64,000 nt of DNA from Glandiceps talaboti (Eukaryota; Hemichordata; Enteropneusta; Spengelidae), in contig NC_135571.1 in NCBI RefSeq assembly GCF_964340395.1, positions 14,495,046 through 14,559,045 of the forward strand. Reading direction: 5' to 3'. Below the pieces are notes generated by a model. That model did not search any database, had not been told where the DNA came from, and worked only from the letters and a program-made list of their open reading frames with translations. Positions 60,420-64,000 of this stretch are shown here, piece after piece. Position numbers and translations under genes: made by a program. Position 1 is the first letter of the stretch. Each line of letters begins with the position of its first letter.

Positions 60420-60495
60420 GAGAAATAAGCATGCCCTTATTTGGTATTTTAGTGAATATATAGCATGCCCTTATTTGGTATTTTAGTGAATATGT
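60420..60495 (+). repeat. ~36 bp direct duplication
   Basis: gcatgcccttatttggtatt plus ttagtgaatat occurs twice in tandem, just before the 48 bp array. Confidence 0.95.
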
Positions 60496-60499
60496 ATCA

Positions 60500-63400
60500 C
60501 CGTAGAGACAGATACACATTGTCACTACTACTACAAAACCATGAATGTAAGCTTAGAGACATGTACACATTGTAATGACTACTAAACCATGAATGAAAGC
60601 TTACAGACAGGTACACAATGTCGTGAGTACTAACCCATGTATGTAAGCTTAGAGACAGGCAGACATTGTCGTCATGACTACTACACTATGAATGTAAATT
60701 TAATGACAGGTGCACATTGTCATGGTTAACCATATATGTAAGCTTAGAGACATGTACACATTGTCATTACTACTAAAACATGGTAAGTTTAGAGACATGT
60801 ACACATTGTCGTGACTACTACACTATGAATGTAAGCTTAGAGACAGATACACATTATAATGACTACTAAACCATGTATGTAAGCTCAGAGACAGATACAC
60901 ATTGTAATGACTACCACACTATGAATGTAAGCTTAGAGACAGGTACACATTGTCATGACTACTACACTATGAATGTAAGCTTAGAGACAGATACACATTG
61001 TAATGACTACTACACCATGTATGTAAGCTTAGAGACAGATACACATTGTAATGACTACTACACTATGAATGTAAGCTCAGAGACAGATACACATTGTAAT
61101 GACACTACTACACTATGAATGTAAGCTTAGAGACAGGTACACATTGTAATGACCACTAAACCATGTATGTAAGCTTAGAGACAGATACACATTGTAATGA
61201 CTACTACACTATGAATGTAAGCTTAGAGACAGGTACACATTGTAATGACTACTACACTATGAATGTAAGCTTGGTAGAGACAGGCACACATTGTAATGAC
61301 TACTACACTATGAATGTAAGCTTAGAGACAGGTACACATTGTAATGACTACTACACTATGAATGTAAGCTTAGAGACAGGTACACATTGTAATGACTACT
61401 ACACTATGAATGTAAGCTTAGAGACAGGTACACATTGTAATGACTACTACACTATGAATGTAAGCTTAGAGACAGGTACACATTATCATGACTACCACAC
61501 CATGAATGTAAGCTTAGAGACAGATACACATTGTAATGATTACTACACTATGAATGTAAGCTTAGAGACAGGCACACATTGTAATGATTACTACACTATG
61601 AATGTAAGCTTAGAGACAGGTACACATTGTAATGACTACTACACTATGAATGTAAGCTTAGAGACAGGTACACATTGTAATGACTACTCACTATGAATGT
61701 AAGCTTAGAGACAGATACACATTGTAATGACTACTACACTATGAATGTAAGCTTAGAGACAGGTACACATTGTCGTGACTATTACACTATGAATGTAAGC
61801 TTAGAGACAGGTACACATTGTAATGACTACTACACTATGAATGTAAGCTCAGAGACAGGTACACATTGTAATGACTACTACACTATGAATGTAAGCTTAG
61901 AGACAGGTACACATTGTAATGACTACTACACTATGAATGTAAGCTCAGAGACAGGTACACATTGTCGTGACTACCACACCATGAATGTAAGCTTAGAGAC
62001 AGGTACACATTGTAATGACTACTCACTATGAATGTAAGCTTAGAGACAGGTACACATTGTAATGACTACTACACTATGAATGTAAGCTTAGAGACAGGTA
62101 CACATTGTAATGACCACTAAACTATGAATGTAAGCTTAGAGACAGGTATACATTGTCATGACTACTACACTATGAATGTAAGCTTAGAGACAGGTACACA
62201 TTGTAATGACTACTACACTATGAATGTAAGCTTAGAGACAGATACACATTGTAATGACTACTACACTATGAATGTAAGCTTAGAGACAGATATACATTGT
62301 CATGACTACTACACTATGAATGTAAGCTTAGAGACAGGTACACATTGTAATGACTACTACACTATGAATGTAAGCTTAGAGACAGGTACACATTGTAATG
62401 ACTACTACACTATGAATGTAAGCTTAGAGACAGGTACACATTGTAATGACTACTACACTATGAATGTAAGCTTAGAGACAGATACACATTATATGACTAC
62501 TACACTATGAATGTAAGCTTAGAGACAGGTACACATTGTAATGACTACTACACTATGAATGTAAGCTTAGAGACAGGTACACATTGTCGTGACTATTACA
62601 CTATGAATGTAAGCTTAGAGACAGGTACACATTGTAATGACTACTACACTATGAATGTAAGCTTAGAGACAGATACACATTGTAATGACTACTACACTAT
62701 GAATGTAAGCTTAGAGACAGATATACATTGTCATGACTACTACACTATGAATGTAAGCTTAGAGACAGGTACACATTGTAATGACTACTACACTATGAAT
62801 GTAAGCTTAGAGACAGGTACACATTGTAATGACTACTACACTATGAATGTAAGCTTAGAGACAGGTACACATTGTAATGACTACTACACTATGAATGTAA
62901 GCTTAGAGACAGATACACATTGTAATGACTACTACACTATGAATGTAAGCTTAGAGACAGGTACACATTGTAATGACTACTACACTATGAATGTAAGCTT
63001 AGAGACAGGTACACATTGTCGTGACTACTACACTATGAATGTAGGCTTAGAGACAGGTACACATTGTAATGACTACTACACCATGAATGTAAGCTTAGAG
63101 ACAGATACACATTGTAATGATTACTACACTATGAATGTAAGCTTAGAGACAGGTACACATTGTAATGATTACTACACCATGAATGTAGGCTTAGAGACAG
63201 GTACACATTGTCATGATTACCACACCATGAATGTAAGCTTAGAGACAGGTACACATTGTAATGATTACTACACTATGAATGTAAGCTCAGAGACAGGTAC
63301 ACACTGTCATGACCACTAAACCATGTATGTAAGCTCAGAGACAGGTACACATTGTCATGACTACCACACCATGAATGTAAGCTTAGAGACAGGTACACAT

Positions 63401-63815
63401 TGTAATGACTACTCACTATGAATGTAAGCTTAGAGACAGATACACAATGTACATGTAATGGCTACTACACTATGAATGTAAGCTTAGAGACAGGTACACA
63501 TTGTAATGACTACTACACCATGAATGTAAGCTTAGAGACAGATACACAATGTACATGTCATGACTACTACACTATGAATGTAAGCTTAGAGACAGGTACA
63601 CACTGTCGTGACTACCACACTATGAATGTAAGCTTAGAGACAGATACACATTGTAATGACTACTACACCATGAATGTAGGCTTAGAGACAGATACACATT
63701 GTAATGACTACTACACTATGAATGTAAGCTTAGAGACAGATACACATTGTCATGACTACTACACCATGAATGTAAGCTTAGAGACAGGTACACATTGTCG
63801 TCATGACTACTAAAC
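60500..63815 (+). repeat. 48 bp minisatellite, 3.3 kb, ~69 copies
   Basis: Units of tgaatgtaagcttagagaca, ggtacacattgtaatgacta and ctacacta. Variants (agatac, tcatgac, tcgtgac, agctcag, taggctt) alternate in blocks. The 48-base phase keeps plus-strand frames open as a 16-residue repeat for up to 270 codons, but single-base slips near 61690, 62030, 62500 and 63410 break it. The first copies (60500-60800) are more diverged, so the array edge is older. Confidence 0.98.
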
Positions 63816-64000
63816 CATGTGTAACTTTAATGTAAGTCGATACTTTACAAGACATTAACATTTTGAAATATATTCATACTGAGTCTGAAAAATTGTAAAA
63901 AGTAGTCACTGTTTTATAAATATTAAATGAACAGGTTTAAGTTATTATTACACAAATTAACATTAAAAGAAATTCCGAAACATCTACTCTTAAAAGAGAT
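63816..64000. other. AT-rich sequence to the window end
   Basis: No feature recognised. Confidence 0.4.

Noticed and set aside
60873-63813. Chain of frames repeating MNVSLETGTHCNDYYT
   Set aside because: 48 bp array with single-base phase breaks and no start-proximal signal peptide or C-terminal domain.

Overview
This window looks like nuclear DNA of a marine invertebrate animal: intron-split animal gene families, AT-rich intergenic sequence, non-LTR retrotransposon debris and a very high load of minisatellites. The style resembles cephalochordate or hemichordate genomes, but a lophotrochozoan cannot be excluded and I do not name a species. A run of 100 N (2076-2175) marks an assembly gap.

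Only two host genes are clear, both on the minus strand. The first (5445-6707) is one intact coding exon for a core-2 type beta-1,6-N-acetylglucosaminyltransferase (GT14). Its 3' splice site uses a long CT microsatellite as polypyrimidine tract. The second is a nicotinic acetylcholine receptor-like Cys-loop channel subunit. I recovered three exons: 45 bp (32652-32696), 110 bp (31333-31442) and 1144 bp (29845-30988). The 45/110 bp pair matches the classical nAChR exon sizes. The signal peptide/N-terminal exon(s) and the M4 exon were not found. Weaker coding traces are a SAM-domain segment (48099-48281) and a decayed open region (44977-46565).

Most of the rest is repeats. Tandem arrays with 26-55 bp units, nearly all private to one place, lie at 20.7-21.7, 23.7-26.6, 28.8-29.8, 31.0-31.8, 36.5-38.2, 42.0-43.8, 47.0-48.0, 53.0-54.1, 55.1-55.9, 57.7-58.4 and 60.5-63.8 kb. 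Many long open frames in the window are simply these arrays read through.

Mobile-element structures are the most interesting part. A 1970 bp foldback element (12871-14840) has a higher-order 155 bp array in opposing arms and a 9 bp direct repeat at its ends. A 2043 bp element (16229-18271) has GGGACC...GGTCCC inverted ends and a TTA duplication (PIF/Harbinger-like). A large near-identical palindrome (46974-49862) carries the SAM-domain segment. A nested inverted repeat lies at 26803-27918, and a dispersed 145 bp unit carries the POU octamer ATGCAAAT. LINE remnants lie at 0.9-1.1, 4.2-4.6, 50.0-51.6 and 58.1-58.3 kb. The two host genes share no obvious pathway. A duplicated ~500 bp segment lies 5' of the glycosyltransferase coding exon and 5' of the known receptor exons.
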